Origin: Lineus longissimus
Taxonomy: Eukaryota > Nemertea > Pilidiophora > Heteronemertea > Lineidae
Direction: 5' to 3'
Assembly (NCBI RefSeq): GCF_910592395.1
Contig: NC_088316.1
Span: forward strand, 620,001-684,000
Length of the DNA stretch: 64,000 bases
The translations under genes were made by a program, and so were the position numbers. Shown here piece by piece: positions 36,601 to 46,618 of the stretch. Below the pieces are notes generated by a model. It searched no databases. It was not told the origin of the DNA and saw only the letters and a list, made by a program, of their open reading frames with translations. The number at the start of each line of letters is the position of its first letter. Positions within the stretch are counted from its first letter, which is position 1.

Positions 36601-39600
36601 TTTGGAGAGAAAAAAAGTTCCATCACTTGTCAATCTACCGGTATCACAATGTCACATCATGGAATCGCTTACAGTCATCAGCAAACACATTAGCCGTCGA
36701 TTTGGTTCGGTAGAGACAGCCGCCAACGAATGTCGTTTCCTCAGCAACAACTCCCACTTTGACCATTCAACATGACTTTTTCACGAAACCAGTTCACGTT
36801 GTAGCTATTTGTTCGGTGAAGATAACATCAGAGGTTTTTCCGATTTTTCCCTCAATCCTCACCTCAGGGACACTTGAACTAAATTTGCCTCATGTTCACA
36901 GTGTTTTGACGCTTTATTCCCGATTGGTTTTGTTCAATTTATAAAATTTGCTATGTTTCATGATTCATGTGCTTAGCAGGAAGTCCACCTTCCCTAGCGT
37001 TTCAATTCAAATTTACGGATGTTTATATGACTCTGATTAGTTTTTTTGTATGTTTGAGCGACCTCCAGTCATATTGTCCAATGAGAAGTGCTCAATCCTG
37101 TTTCTCCGGGTTTAGTCATCATATAAGAACCAATCAGAGGTACTTATTCCCGTTTCACCTTGGTCGTCATAAGAAGTGAACCAATCATCAGAATTGAAAA
37201 TGGTTCATTTTTTGTCAGCTTTGTTGTGAAAAAAGCAGTAACATTACATACTTCGTAGGAGTTTTAAAGCCTTGACATTGATGTTGAGTCCTCAAAATGA
37301 AATGTTAGTAACCAATAGGTGCATTTGAATATAGTATAACACGCCACTTGGATTCGATTTGACATCCGACACGACAAACGCCGATTATTCCCGCCATACC
37401 ACACTATAGAAGAAGATAACATCGACGATGTCACCCATCACGTGACAGCGGAAAACGCTTTGGGCCGTGAACTGTAAACACGAGATAGCAACGAGAAGGT
37501 CACGTGACCGATTATTGCGGATCAAAGCCGGAACGAAAATGATGAAATGGTTATTAGAGTCAACGATAGATAACCCACCATTGATGTGCAAATTTTATAT
37601 TTGATTTTAGACGCTTGAATTGATTACTGAGCATTTAGAGGTCCTAATGTTCGCAAACTAAGTTAGGTCGTCAATAAATGGCTCATTTTGCCAATTATTG
37701 CCGCACGTTCCGCCAGGGTTCCTGTTTTATTGACACCCGGTGGTGGTTTAATCTAAATGATGGAATTTACTATAGTGTACTCTACGAGGAATCATTATAG
37801 AGTATGCTACAAAATAAAATGAACTCCGAACTTTTCCGTACACCACTGTGGCAGAAACTGGCGTCGGGTTCGGCGGACACATTTACCCGAATAAGGAGTA
37901 ACTGTTACTTCATTATATGTACAATATCCTTCCGTCAGTAAATATTGCCACATCTTCGTCCCTGATAAAAACGTTACCTTGGCGTAAAAGCTAATCGTGG
38001 TCATATCGAGACATGACGAACTGTTTACTTTAACATTGTGACAGCCTACGGAAGGAAACTTTAATATAATTCGTCATCATGATATTGATGAATATGAAGT
38101 CACCATGGCAATATAGTTGCTTCACCATGGCGCTAATATTCTTTGCCATGGAGACATTTTTTATTGTTTACCATGGTGAAGTCAGCTTTCATAATGGCAA
38201 AATCTGATATGTTGCTTGGATGACATTTTGCTCAATCAGCTGCGTTTTTATTTTCAGATAGGCGAAACATCAAGTTCACAATTAGAGTTGTTAACACCAG
38301 CATTCAAAGCGATCAAATATCAAGGTAGGTGTCTTTAAAGTGGTCTCACTTCATTAGCTTAAAGTCCTTAGTGATTTAGAGAATAACATTGCTTGAATAA
38401 TATTGTCATGTGTTGGCCTACAGTAACAGCTACATTTAACTGTTAGTTTTATGAAATTCGGTTGAGTACAAAGTGAGAAATGGAAGATCGAAGTCGACAC
38501 CAGGAAACTGTTGTGCAGTTCAGATTGAGCGTACCCAAATGTTGATTTACCGGTATCCGTTTCCGTGTAGTGACGGCATTGGAGCAAACTGAAAAATCAA
38601 ATGTGAGTCTTCTCTGGGATACTGCTCACAATACATAGGAAATGGAATCGGCCTGGATGTACTCTGTCCACGCGCGATCGAGAGTTCATGGCGTTGGTGT
38701 GCGGTGATCTAACAGTCGTACCAATCTGCCGAAGAAAGATGGCGGGTGCTGTCTGAAACTCCCAGTAGTTTCTTGCTATTTTCAAGTCATAGTGTTTCAC
38801 CAACAATCAAGTCTCCTTTATGGCCAGTCTTTTGCAAGTTGATAGAAGAAATATCCTCCAACAATACGAACATGTATCCTTATTCCCATCGCCTGTTTGG
38901 TGGTTGGTATCGGCCAAGATATGGAGGACGTGCATTCGATGTTGAAACATAATCCTCCGAGGAATCGAACCATGCTCCCATCGTCTGCTGCATTGCACAC
39001 ATTCTTCCAGCTGGGCGGAATATAAGATTGTTGGCGCTGCTTGACTGAGCATGACATATGACGGATTGTTTGGGCAGGCAATGCAGCATGAGGTTTGGCT
39101 GCAGCGGCTTTGAGGCGAGACGAGACGGACTGGGTTACAAAGAGAGGCCTGGCTTGCTTGGCACTGGGCTCCTGGATGTAACAGAAAACAACTTGCTATT
39201 AGAATAAAGACATTGCTGCTGCTGTTCGATACACTATATTTTCCTCTTGTGGAATGTTCAGTTTTATCTCACTAAGGTCAAGGTGAAAGGAACGAGGTTA
39301 AGTGTATGACCAATAGGGCGCACTGCATATCGTGCCAAAGATGATATAAGTGGCCATTTGCAATACTCTCCAACCGCAGTGATTGTGACTATATTCGAGA
39401 GAATTGAATGTATTAATGTTTCCTATGAATTGATACCCCTATGTTGGCACAAAAGATCCGTTCAGCAGCGATCTTTGGCACAAAATATAAAATTAAAGGT
39501 ATTTTAGGAGCAAAGGATATCACAAATCAACACTTGGTCATCCAAATTTGACTAAGTATAGAGAATATGCCGTTTCTGCCGCTGCAAAATCCGGCAGTTG

Positions 39601-42600
39601 GTCGGTTAACCTTCAATCATGACTGAACTCCTTCGTCGATGCACATTTTTCTGCGATGGTGATGCGGGCAATGGGAAGGTGATGCAGGAATTTTACTTTA
39701 ATGAGCAGGAGTAGTCGGGTTTTATATGTGCTATCAGCAGCTGTTAAAGCAGGCTGACCTGCCTCACATCGCCCCGGGGAGGTAGGAATCATTGCCATGA
39801 ATGATTGACCATCGCCGCATCACTGAATCGACCGAATGTGAGACGAGAGCGAGAAATTACTCGTTTGACTTTTTGTATGTTCGGTAATTCCGTGACAGTT
39901 CGCCGGTTTGTTAGTACATTTCATTTGACTTTTTTGTTCGTCCGGACCCAGTTGCTCAATCGACGTTAGAGAAATCTTCATTTACAATAATGATAACGTT
40001 AAGACTTAACGCCAGTGTTACTGCTAACGCTCATTGAGCTGGGTGTGAGTCCCTTCTAATGTCTCTTTCATCGGCTAGAGAGTAAGAAACTATACAGTAA
40101 CAAACACCTGACGGGTTGCCAATAAGTGTGTTGTATTCTTGTCACTTTTCGCGGTGTTCTGAGTTTATTGGCTGGGTCCGAGATTGACGAACGAAGACGG
40201 GTCTGAAAATATTCCTCAATGGTATAGGGATACCTAAGGGAGACCAAAACAGACTTCACAAAGTAATCATCTGCTCCACAGCTTTGTGATGTTCAAGTCA
40301 ATAAAACATTGGTTAAGATATAACAAAGGATCGGGAGAGTATCGATAAGATATCACTCTTATGGTCGAGATGAACCTGAGCCACGGAAATGAAAAGAAGC
40401 CTTGGTCAGTCACGAGGCTGCGAATTTCATATTGTTCTCGGCTTTCAACTGGGATGTTGTTTCAAGAGCTATCGCTCTGCCATCGGTACTCCGAGGTTCT
40501 TAAATCGCTTAGAGCTGATACAATCACTAGTAAGGTTTTGTCAAGACAAATGGGAGTGGGACCTCCCGCAGCCGACACTTTATAAAAAGCAGGACACTCT
40601 CGAAAGTTTGAAGAAGAACAGCAAAGTGCCTTGTGCCCAAGTCAATGGCCACGGAGCAATGGTGTTTGGGGTTGTCTTGATCAAGAATATTATTCTTATG
40701 GCTATGATGGATGATGCTATTCAATGAAAAAGGAGCTTCAGACCAGGCAAGCAGTGCTACAGCCAACTGATTGATTACCTATCTTCTCACAAGCTGCATT
40801 ATACCGTCAGCCGAACAAGGAGAGTGTTATGGAAGCACTCGATCACGATACGCACATGCCTGCTTGCCATTCCATCTGGCCTACTCTAAACTGGGTTGTG
40901 CTTTATAAAGTGGTTTCTACACATTCTCCACTCCACCATATCCATTGAAAAACGTTATCACATTGAAACCATGAGAATGGGAAGTTTAGCCTTACATCAA
41001 TATCAGGTAAGAATTATAAAAGTGTTACTCTTCCGAAGCGGTGGATTTCATGTTTCAAAGGCGCGCAAGAAAAATGGGAGGAGTATCGCGGTATTATCGT
41101 ATTGCCAAGTTGGGTCATTTGGTACTATCCAAAAATCAGAAAAAATGAAATGCACAGGGATGACTTTTACCAACAATATTCGCTAGAGTATTGTAATTCG
41201 TAGCATGTACAATCCAGCCGCTTTTAGCACTGTGGCGAAGTAGAATTTCTGTACAATGTAGGGTAGTGAGAACTAGTAAAAAGATAACGCAACATTCTGT
41301 TGGGTATATTGCGGTAGCAATAAACAGAGGTTGGCGCTGAGGATATGCCGTCGATTTCCTTGTGTAACTTTATACTTCCACTTCACATACACATGCTTTT
41401 ACTTCCACGTGTTTTGAATTTACTTTCAGGCCAAAAGGAGGAGGTGTCGTGTATTTTCATCAGATTGCATGTGATTTAACATCAACGAACGGTCTTTTCT
41501 TCTGGTGCTTCATTATCAGATCCTTTTACTTTCACCTGCTTTTACTATCATGCGCATTTACTTTAACGTGCTTTTACTTTCATCTGCTTTTACTTTCTTT
41601 TCCTCTTACTTCCAGGCCAAGAAGAAGAGGTGCCGTCTATTTCCATCCATGAATTACTGCCTCCCACCAACCATTACATCACATACGACGGCTCACTACC
41701 ATTCCCGGGCTGTCAGGAAACCGTCACCTGGATTTTACTCAACAAACCTGTTTATATATCACGTGACCAGGTTGGTGCTTGTATTCGCTTGACAAAGCTA
41801 CACAAAGTTTAATTTATCGTTTGTGAATCAGTCTTCAAATTGCGGACTTACATTTATTCCGTCTCTTCCTACTAGACCCATGCACTTCATATGCGTGAAT
41901 AGTTACCAAGCTGTCCGCTAAAGACAAATCTTTCTCTTCAAAATGTTCTCATCTATTCTTCTAGATTTCCATACTCCGGCAATTAAATCGGGGCACAGAA
42001 GACGTCCCCAAGTTATCAATGGGCAATAACAATAGACCAACACAAAATATGAATGGTCGAGGCGTGAGAACCAATATCAATGTTCCAAAACCGGTGAGTT
42101 ATTTGTATTTCTGCGGTTCCCAAGATGGATAAGTTATGATCACTACTGCACTAGAACAGCAAACATTGGAAAACTATTGTTCTAGACTCATAAAGTTCAA
42201 CTAGATGGATGGAAAAAGATGAAAAAGCCGGGGACTCTCAATAAGTTATTGGTATGACTAAGTATTCATATCTTTATGAATACTTGGTATGACCAGAGTT
42301 TTTATTTGAAAGACTCTGATAGAACAGTGGACCGAGTAGTTAAATAAAAAAACCTTCATTCGCTGTTCAATTCTTTTTGAAGCTTATAGCGGCAGCGCAT
42401 GATACATCAACGCTAACCAGACACAGATTCGACAATTTATCGAAACATCTGATTGAATAATTCATTTGAATAATATGTATTTGATCAACACATCTTTGTC
42501 AGAATTCATCATGTACAGTGCGAGTTTCTACAAACTCCTTCCCTCGGTATGTAAGTGTATGTGATGTCAGAAAAATGAAAGACGCTTCCGACTAATTCAG

Positions 42601-45600
42601 AATGACATTCAGTTCGATCAGAAATACATCGATTGGGCAGTGTTGTTTATAGATAAAGTTACTAATTAGACCACTTATTTTATGCGTTGTTTATTCATTC
42701 CAGACCCGGTTGTGTTCAGTCGAGAAGGAGGTATTTTATGAAGGTAGGCATGCATAGATGATGCTGGAAGTAGGCGTGCAATCGCCACGACTAACTAATA
42801 AAAATTGTAAATACTTTATTTAGCATCAAATAATCAAATATATAAAGCAACGTAGACTGACAAAATTCATCAGATCATAGCGCAAAGTGTGTGAAGAATT
42901 GACCTTGTACAATTTCCATAGACGTGCATGATCATCGGCAAATATCCTTTTTTCAGCCAATATCCCGGAGAGACTATGAGCATATGAGATCACATGAAGA
43001 GTAAAATACGGCAGAGATCTCAGCAGACGCGCGATCAGATCTATGCAGGGTGAGGTCGGGGCTACTGGACCAATATGGCGCCGAGCTGCATACCGCATGA
43101 TGCAATACCGCACAGAAAAGAAAAAGAAGACTTATGCAGGACCAAAAACATGGCCGACGATAAATATGGCGGCGGTGTAGGTCATGTGACACGCACGTGA
43201 CTTCGTGTTGGCTTCTGGCGCCAGAGCAACTGCATGTAGGGTTGCGCCGAGTCGTAACTGGAAAGTAATGTCTGGACTGTGGTATGCTTGGCATTTAGGT
43301 TCACTGTAGTTGGACTTCTCAATGACGATACAGGCAGTGCTAAATGATGAACGACTGGAATAGAAAGAACGCCAGGCAGCCGGCATTAGTCGTGAAGTCA
43401 GAGAGTTGTGGCTATGCTTTCTCATTCTTATGGCGACGTTTCGGATAGGTTACACTGTGGGTTGTCAAGTGTCTGATTGATCCATAGGACAAGTGCTGTG
43501 TTTACAAGTAAGTGTCGTGTCACACAAAGAAGGGAGTAGCCAAATGACACACACACACAGAACTGCTCACAGCTAAAGTAATCATATCATCGTAAGCTAT
43601 TGCATATGATGAGTTCTTGGCTCGACAGTCACTTGGACATTTACCAACGCGGTAGGAAAGATTTGAGATTCGCAGCAACTTTGACCTGTAGCCATAGCGC
43701 ATCTGTTGGATTGACCAAACATGCCAATATCATTACTTTTTACGGCTTCGTAAGATGCTTTTTTCACGTTGGTTTGTAACAGTTGGCTACGTGAGGTGGC
43801 CACATCATTAAAGCACTCAAATCTGACAGTCATGAAGTGATTCTTCTCATAAGTCGATGCTGGCAGGGTGATGTGTTTGCTGAAATGGCCAAAAATAAAA
43901 GAACTGGCATTGAACATGCTGGCTGGCCTGGACAATACCGGTGGTGGGTGCCTTCCAAGTTTCCAGCTCTATGACACGATATAAGTAACCTTCTGGTGTA
44001 GACTGTGGCTGAGACATTTTGACGAGGTTCTAAAATTGCAAGCGCTACAATTGCATTCCTTTGATATCATCATTTATACATGGGTTCCATTTTTGTTTTA
44101 TGCGCACGCGCACAAACTCTTTCCTGCCGGCCTCGTGCCTTGGTACAATTTATTACGAGGCCGGCAGAAAACAACATGAAAACAAAGATGAATGGCACCT
44201 TGGATTGAAAATATGTGAGAGGGGCACAAAAGCAGCCAAGGGGTATTTTTCACTTGGTTTGTATCGCTAGGATTATCAGATGTGTCAGTATAGGCCTACT
44301 CTGCAGCTGGAGGCTTCGGCAAAGGTGGATAAATGGGGCTGGGGCCGTGGAATAGTTAAGAAAACTACCAGTAAAATCGCGGGATTACACATCTACAGCA
44401 ATGTACATGTAAAATGGGCCAGTGATTTCCGTGTATCGGGAGATAAGGGTCAGGGTGGGGTTGGGGCGCTTCGATCACTGTATCAATATGCAGGGCGATA
44501 CACTAGAATAGTAACGATACCATGTATTTTTTACCTGTTACTTTGAGGTGCTTTTGTACAAACGAACAAATATATTGTTCAATTTATACTTTCTGTGGTT
44601 GAAATAGCACTTTGTACAGTACAGCACTGCATCTTGCAAAGATGTTCGAAAATAAATCATGGTGTATGTAGCACTTTCTCGAAGTCCAAAGATGTACGAA
44701 ACAGTACATGCTACCATTTGAAGGCATTTCGCATGCAGGTAGTGGTGTCCACGTGGAAGTCTCTTGCGGATTGTACAAGTCATAGACTGAGATTTCAGAA
44801 GTAATTTCCTTGGCCAAAACGGCATTTACTCCTTTGTTATCTTGCCAAATTGCAAGAACAAGCGTTCACTCGCAAGCTAACGTGAATAGCTCTGTGAAAA
44901 TACCTTTTATTTGATGACCATAAACTCTGCCAAAGTGTGGTTTTGCGTTTGAGAAGACCCAAACCATGAACCAATGCATCACGACTAGTGCACTGTGGAG
45001 CGCGTTTTGCCTCAATATGATTTGCAATGCATTGTCGTGTGTAATGCATTGCATTTTAGCTACGGCGGTTCCTTCTGAAAGGAGGAGTAGATGCAAACTG
45101 CTTGTCATTCAATCGAGTTCGAACTGAAAAATTTATATACAAAACAACCAGTACTTAAAGGTTTAGTACAACTTTGACTTTGACTTCGTATAACAAAAGG
45201 GTATAGGCCTATCAACAGGCGCACTGATTCGATGTTTGTACTGGGTTAAGCAAGTTTTAAGGAAAAATGTCTTTTCTAGTCCCATCTTTTATAACGCCTC
45301 CGAATATAATCAGGAATACATGTCAAACTTATAATTTCATACAAAATGTGCTGTCGTGGTGTCCACCGTCTGTTTACCTATATTATTACTAGTAAGTTTT
45401 CTTCCATTGACGTACGGTATACATGTATATGCATCTGTAATTATCCAGGTTTTTATATATACAAGGTTTATCTTCAACTCAAGTTACGGCCAAGTTCTGG
45501 CAAACAGCAACCGGTGCCAGTGACTTTAGTGAAAGCACGCGCTAGATTGATGGTGAACAGATATGGCCTTTCTCCCGTGTGGATACACTTTTACCGAGGC

Positions 45601-46618
45601 ACCATCTGAGAACATACCGTGGATCCATGCACAAACACGTGTGTTCCGTAAGCAGGTGGCACTGCCATGGGTACGTTTTCAATGAAACAAATTTACCCAA
45701 TGAAACGAATGTTTATACCGGTAATGGACCAAAATAGACACCCCGAATATTTTCCAAACGGATGTCAGAGGGGTAATGCACTGACGGTGCTTTAACCTAT
45801 CGATTTCACCAGTCACAGAAGATCGGGTGGATCTATTTTGTCACTTGAAATCTATTCCCCAATCACGTCCGGTCAATAGTTTGGGCACGTGGGAATATAA
45901 CATCCCATCTCCTTCCCTGCTGTTCGGCAATATGTATGTTTCGTTTCATGTAGCCCCACTCGTCACTTTATTCCTGGTCAATGCACTTTAGTATACTGTA
46001 GACATTCATGAAAAGACGATGCAAAGATAATGTAGCATTTTAACGTAATCGTGCACAATTTTATGTTTGTTGTTGAGAAACATTGTAAGAGTTATCTGTT
46101 TGTTATTGATGATAGATATTTGTAGAACATTTACCTTGTGGTGTCATGTAGCTTTTCTAAGTGATGAGAACAGTTGAAAGGAATTAAGAGCTTGACAGCA
46201 TTTAAAGAGAGACTGTAGACAGGTGTTGGTCGATGAAGTTAATACACGAAACAACCGGCAGGTGTAGCTGCTGTTTCACAGTAGGTACATCGACACTGTC
46301 AGTGCACTTGCGAGGATTTGTTTAGTCACTCAGTCAAACCAAATCAGTTCCCTATCACATGTAACTGTCACGGAAATAAGGATTCTGCCTATAGTCTCCC
46401 TTTAACATATAAACAGAAATTAAAGGTATTCCACGTCTCATATTGCCAATTTCAACCTACGTTTCAACTAAAATGTATGTTTTATTTCACCAAAAATCTT
46501 TCATTGGTGTCAAGTTCTTATACACTTTCCTTTTCTTTATTGTGCTTCTCCAGACAGTAGAAAGATTCTGGTAGAATTTTAGTGTGTCATTGATTTTATT
46601 TCAGAGCGGCTGCCATGA
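15672..46618 (+). CDS. CA10: Carbonic anhydrase-related protein, CA10/CA11 type (nine recognised exons)
   Basis: Joined exons 15757-15804, 29791-29927, 30600-30791, 33098-33193, 38258-38324, 41616-41770, 41965-42093, 42704-42743 and 46605-46618 give one open frame with matching phases. Landmarks in order are WWSYDGISG, GPHFWGILNTEWHLC, RRQSPINID, NTGHYVEF, HFGSIDFKGSEHTID, ESPNGMTALSI, ITYDGSLPFPGC, WILLNKPVYISR and RTNIN, all typical of CARP X/XI. Starting at ATG 15672 the product would be 320 residues, close to vertebrate CA10 (328). Of the zinc ligands (carbonic anhydrase II numbering) His94 is Thr131, while His96 and His119 correspond to His133 and His156; Thr199 is Pro237. It should therefore be inactive. 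Cys59 and Cys241 match the CARP disulfide. Vertebrate CA10 is a secreted neuronal glycoprotein that binds neurexins; the same role here is inference. The 5' end is uncertain. Confidence 0.93.
15757..15804 (+). CDS. CA10: CARP exon 1 (first recognised exon)
   Basis: Encodes GLGSIWQSWWSYDGISG, the CARP N-terminal signature just before the carbonic anhydrase fold. The acceptor is tctattttgcag before 15757 and the donor is G|gtaaga; the phase is 1 at both ends. The frame is also open through the apparent acceptor back to ATG 15672, giving MLPVLLLLSVDNVENENL as a possible short signal sequence. The true first exon may instead lie upstream. Following intron: about 14 kb. Confidence 0.85.
15999..16196 (+). 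repeat. Dispersed hairpin repeat, copy 2, with internal duplication
   Basis: The segment CAATACACGGTCTATTGTCT occurs at about 16009 and, as a second tandem copy, at about 16078. It is followed by the family core (TTTATCAGGGTAAATCTTGA) and the terminal palindrome ending ATGGGGGTCGATGG. Upstream TGTCCCTTGTCGCGCAGTT also matches copy 4. Confidence 0.8.
17150..17325 (+). repeat. Diverged direct repeat
   Basis: TGACCTCTGGAGCCGAGGGA at about 17158 and TGACCTCTGTTGGCGAGGGA at about 17279, each followed by a related GAGACAAATC/GAGATACAAATC stretch, form a decayed duplication about 120 bp apart. Confidence 0.45.
19217..19244. repeat. 10-bp perfect hairpin
   Basis: ATCAGTGCAA (19217-19226) and TTGCACTGAT (19235-19244) flank an 8-nt loop. 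Isolated in the CARP intron. Confidence 0.5.
21711..22641. mobile_element. Candidate element bounded by 35-bp inverted repeats
   Basis: 21711-21745 and 22607-22641 are reverse complements with one mismatch in 35 (ATAAATTTGTAGCGATTTGT... against ...ACAAATCGCTACAAATTTAT). The 860-bp interior has no transposase frame. It includes a direct repeat at 22271 and 22415 built on CCAAATATTTTTTTCACTT. No clear target duplication is visible, so it could be a non-autonomous DNA transposon or two inverted copies of a short repeat. Confidence 0.55.
25268..25438 (+). repeat. Dispersed hairpin repeat, copy 3
   Basis: Carries CCAATACACGGTCTATTGTC, GAGGCCTAAATTCCCATTGT, ATCAAAGGTTATCAGGGCAA and the terminal GACAGCTTTCATGGGGGTC half of the palindrome. 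The 5' half of the stem is degraded in this copy. Confidence 0.8.
26228..26287 (+). repeat. Foldback terminus fragment joined to a hairpin-repeat fragment
   Basis: TACGGTGGCCCACTTAGAAC matches the foldback terminus at 134 with few substitutions. It runs directly into CATGAAACAGCTTTCATGGG, the palindrome core of the dispersed hairpin family. Confidence 0.6.
26938..27112 (+). repeat. Dispersed hairpin repeat, copy 4
   Basis: Starts at TGTCCCCTGTCTCGCAGTT, then ATACACGGCCTATTGTCTTT, TCATCAAAGGGTTTTTTGGA and AAGAAACAGCTTTCATGAGT near the end. It shares the upstream block with copy 2, which helps set the left edge of the family. Confidence 0.8.
27450..27665. repeat. 31-bp minisatellite, about 6.5 units
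   Basis: Units start GTTCCACGGTCCTATATACC and continue CCGGTTTCTAT, repeating every 31 bp from about 27458. The last units decay (ATGACCCCGAG). The period is not a multiple of three, and the three open forward frames across it are an effect of the repeat. Confidence 0.92.
28290..28400 (-). repeat. Possible tRNA-derived SINE fragment
   Basis: The minus strand has TGCGCCCAGCGG, resembling a polymerase III A box, followed about 30 nt later by GGTTCAAAACC, which fits the B box consensus. No full cloverleaf was worked out. A tRNA-derived SINE relic is more likely than a functional tRNA gene. Confidence 0.35.
29000..29125 (-). repeat. Possible tRNA-derived SINE fragment
   Basis: The minus strand reads AAGCGCGGCGG, then GGACTCTTGGTCGAGG, then GGTTTGAACCCC, arranged like an A box, anticodon region and B box. 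A similar B-box word, GGTTCGATCC, occurs on the minus strand near 29632. This is a relic-level call only. Confidence 0.35.
29791..29927 (+). CDS. CA10: CARP exon 2
   Basis: Encodes GPHFWGILNTEWHLCEKG, then RRQSPINIDPKTLLFD, up to SIDTNK. It completes the split Gly codon of exon 1 (phase 1) and ends in phase 0 at AAG|gtatgt. Cys59 is the first cysteine of the CARP disulfide. Confidence 0.93.
30060..30465 (-). pseudogene. Decayed Gypsy-type reverse transcriptase fragment
   Basis: Minus-strand frames give CVDFRALNLVT, then EELIEKVSRA, then STFVSPFGSWHFRVMPFGMK followed by NTLKRFTRIM, which are ordered landmarks of Ty3/Gypsy reverse transcriptase. An upstream piece resembles the usual lead-in to the first of these. 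The pieces lie in different frames with stops between them, and the catalytic YxDD box, RNase H and LTRs were not found. A dead fragment inside CARP intron 2. Confidence 0.85.
30600..30791 (+). CDS. CA10: CARP exon 3
   Basis: 64 codons, phase 0 at both ends (cctttccag before, gtaagt after). Includes NTGHYVEF (His100 at the His64 position of carbonic anhydrase II), the sequon NIT, and FTIHFGSIDFKGSEHTID, where the first zinc-ligand position is Thr and the second is His. Confidence 0.93.
33098..33193 (+). CDS. CA10: CARP exon 4
   Basis: 32 codons, phase 0/0, flanked by gttgcag and gtaagg. Encodes IHIMAYNTDLYQNMSQAIES and then PNGMTALSILMQ. The residue at the third zinc-ligand position (His119 of carbonic anhydrase II) is His, as read by eye against the family pattern. 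Confidence 0.92.
34442..34756 (-). other. Unassigned 104-codon open frame with a hydrophobic segment
   Basis: Minus-strand frame beginning MVPMVKPSTGRLRKA, with an acidic stretch (SDEADEIDVEP) and one hydrophobic segment (VYVGALVLFTGACFLLGSV) near the C-terminus. A single membrane-span protein is conceivable, but no splice partner or family match was recognised and it lies within a CARP intron. Listed because it is the most protein-like unexplained frame in this interval. Confidence 0.15.
34872..35050 (+). repeat. Dispersed hairpin repeat, copy 5
   Basis: Carries CCCAATATACGGTCTGTTGT, CTAGGCCTAAACTCCTGTTG, TTATCAAAGGGTTATCGGGG and a nearly intact palindrome starting ATCGACCCCCATGAAG and ending ATGGGAGTCGAT. 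GAACCGGCAAG follows, as in copy 3. Confidence 0.85.
35458..35532. repeat. 75-nt hairpin with 35-nt imperfect arms
   Basis: The left arm (35458-35492) and right arm (35498-35532) pair at about 29 of 35 positions around a 5-nt loop. The arm ends are GATACGCCTGT/ACAGGCGTATC and GGGAAAACAAA/TTTGTTTTCCC. It lies within a CARP intron. Size and shape are similar to a miRNA precursor, but a miniature inverted-repeat element is equally possible. Confidence 0.6.
38121..38180. repeat. CCATGG-rich inverted repeat
   Basis: TTCACCATGG (38121-38130) is mirrored by CCATGGTGAA (38171-38180), with two further CCATGG words at about 38103 and 38146. Located 80 bp before CARP exon 5. Confidence 0.5.
38258..38324 (+). 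CDS. CA10: CARP exon 5
   Basis: Encodes IGETSSSQLELLTPAFKAIK then YQ plus one base of a Gly codon (phase 0 in, phase 1 out). Flanked by ttttcag and gtaggt. Corresponds to the variable loop between the SPNG segment and the ELYP-type segment in CARPs. Confidence 0.85.
41395..41610 (+). repeat. CTTTTACTTTCA-type pyrimidine repeat before CARP exon 6
   Basis: Short units of roughly 18 bp such as TGCTTTTACTTTCATCTGC recur from 41395 to the exon 6 acceptor and supply its polypyrimidine tract. The array also contains a decayed copy of the exon 6 start at 41421-41470. Confidence 0.7.
41430..41478 (+). pseudogene. Decayed duplicate of the CARP exon 6 acceptor and first codons
   Basis: TTTACTTTCAGGCCAAAAGG at about 41420 repeats TCTTACTTCCAGGCCAAGAA at 41606, and the match continues through GAGGTGTCGTGTATTTTCAT against GAGGTGCCGTCTATTTCCAT. 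In the same phase as exon 6 it would read QKEEVSCIFIRLHVI and then hit a TAA. The copy keeps an AG and a pyrimidine tract, so it could act as a decoy acceptor. Confidence 0.6.
41616..41770 (+). CDS. CA10: CARP exon 6
   Basis: Encodes QEEEVPSISIHELLPPTNHY, ITYDGSLPFPGCQE and TVTWILLNKPVYISRDQ, completing the Gly codon of exon 5. Ends in phase 0 at CAG|gttggt. Thr199 of active carbonic anhydrases is Pro here, and Cys241 is the second cysteine of the CARP disulfide. Confidence 0.93.
41965..42093 (+). CDS. CA10: CARP exon 7
   Basis: 43 codons, phase 0/0 (ttctag before, gtgagt after). Encodes ISILRQLNRGTEDVPKLSMG, then NNNRPTQNMNGRGVRTNINV and PKP. RTNIN is the conserved CARP motif near the end of the fold. 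Confidence 0.92.
42260..42285. repeat. 11-bp hairpin in CARP intron 7
   Basis: AAGTATTCATA and TATGAATACTT flank a TCTT loop, bracketed by two direct GGTATGAC words at about 42251 and 42286. Confidence 0.55.
42704..42743 (+). CDS. CA10: CARP exon 8 (40 nt)
   Basis: Encodes TRLCSVEKEVFYE plus one base. The acceptor is ttattcattccag and the donor is G|gtaggc. Joined to exon 9 the tail ends EVFYEERLP, comparable in length and in its Cys plus aromatic pattern to the CA10 C-terminus. Because it is 40 nt (not a multiple of three), skipping it would change the frame of exon 9. Confidence 0.65.
43597..43990 (-). other. Unassigned open frame in CARP intron 8
   Basis: Minus-strand frame of about 112 codons containing ASSFIFGHFSKHITLPASTY and SNRCAMATGQSCCESQ. 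An overlapping frame just upstream begins MSQPQSTPEGYLYRVIELET. The two together look like a possible frameshifted coding relic, but I do not recognise the family. Confidence 0.15.
44085..44195. repeat. Inverted repeat with a 13-bp perfect core
   Basis: CTGCCGGCCTCGT (44124-44136) is mirrored by ACGAGGCCGGCAG (44155-44167). The similarity resumes outward (TTTTTGTTTTATG against CATGAAAACAAAG), so the arms extend to about 40-50 nt with an interruption. Probably a small MITE. Confidence 0.6.
46605..46618 (+). CDS. CA10: CARP exon 9 (terminal coding exon)
   Basis: After tttcag the sequence AG CGG CTG CCA TGA completes Glu and adds Arg-Leu-Pro-stop when joined to exon 8. If exon 7 is joined directly, the same exon is read in another frame as SGCHDNRQVSQPSRRRTNYE and on for 50 residues to TAG at 46755-46757. 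An AATAAA lies at 47098. Confidence 0.65.
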
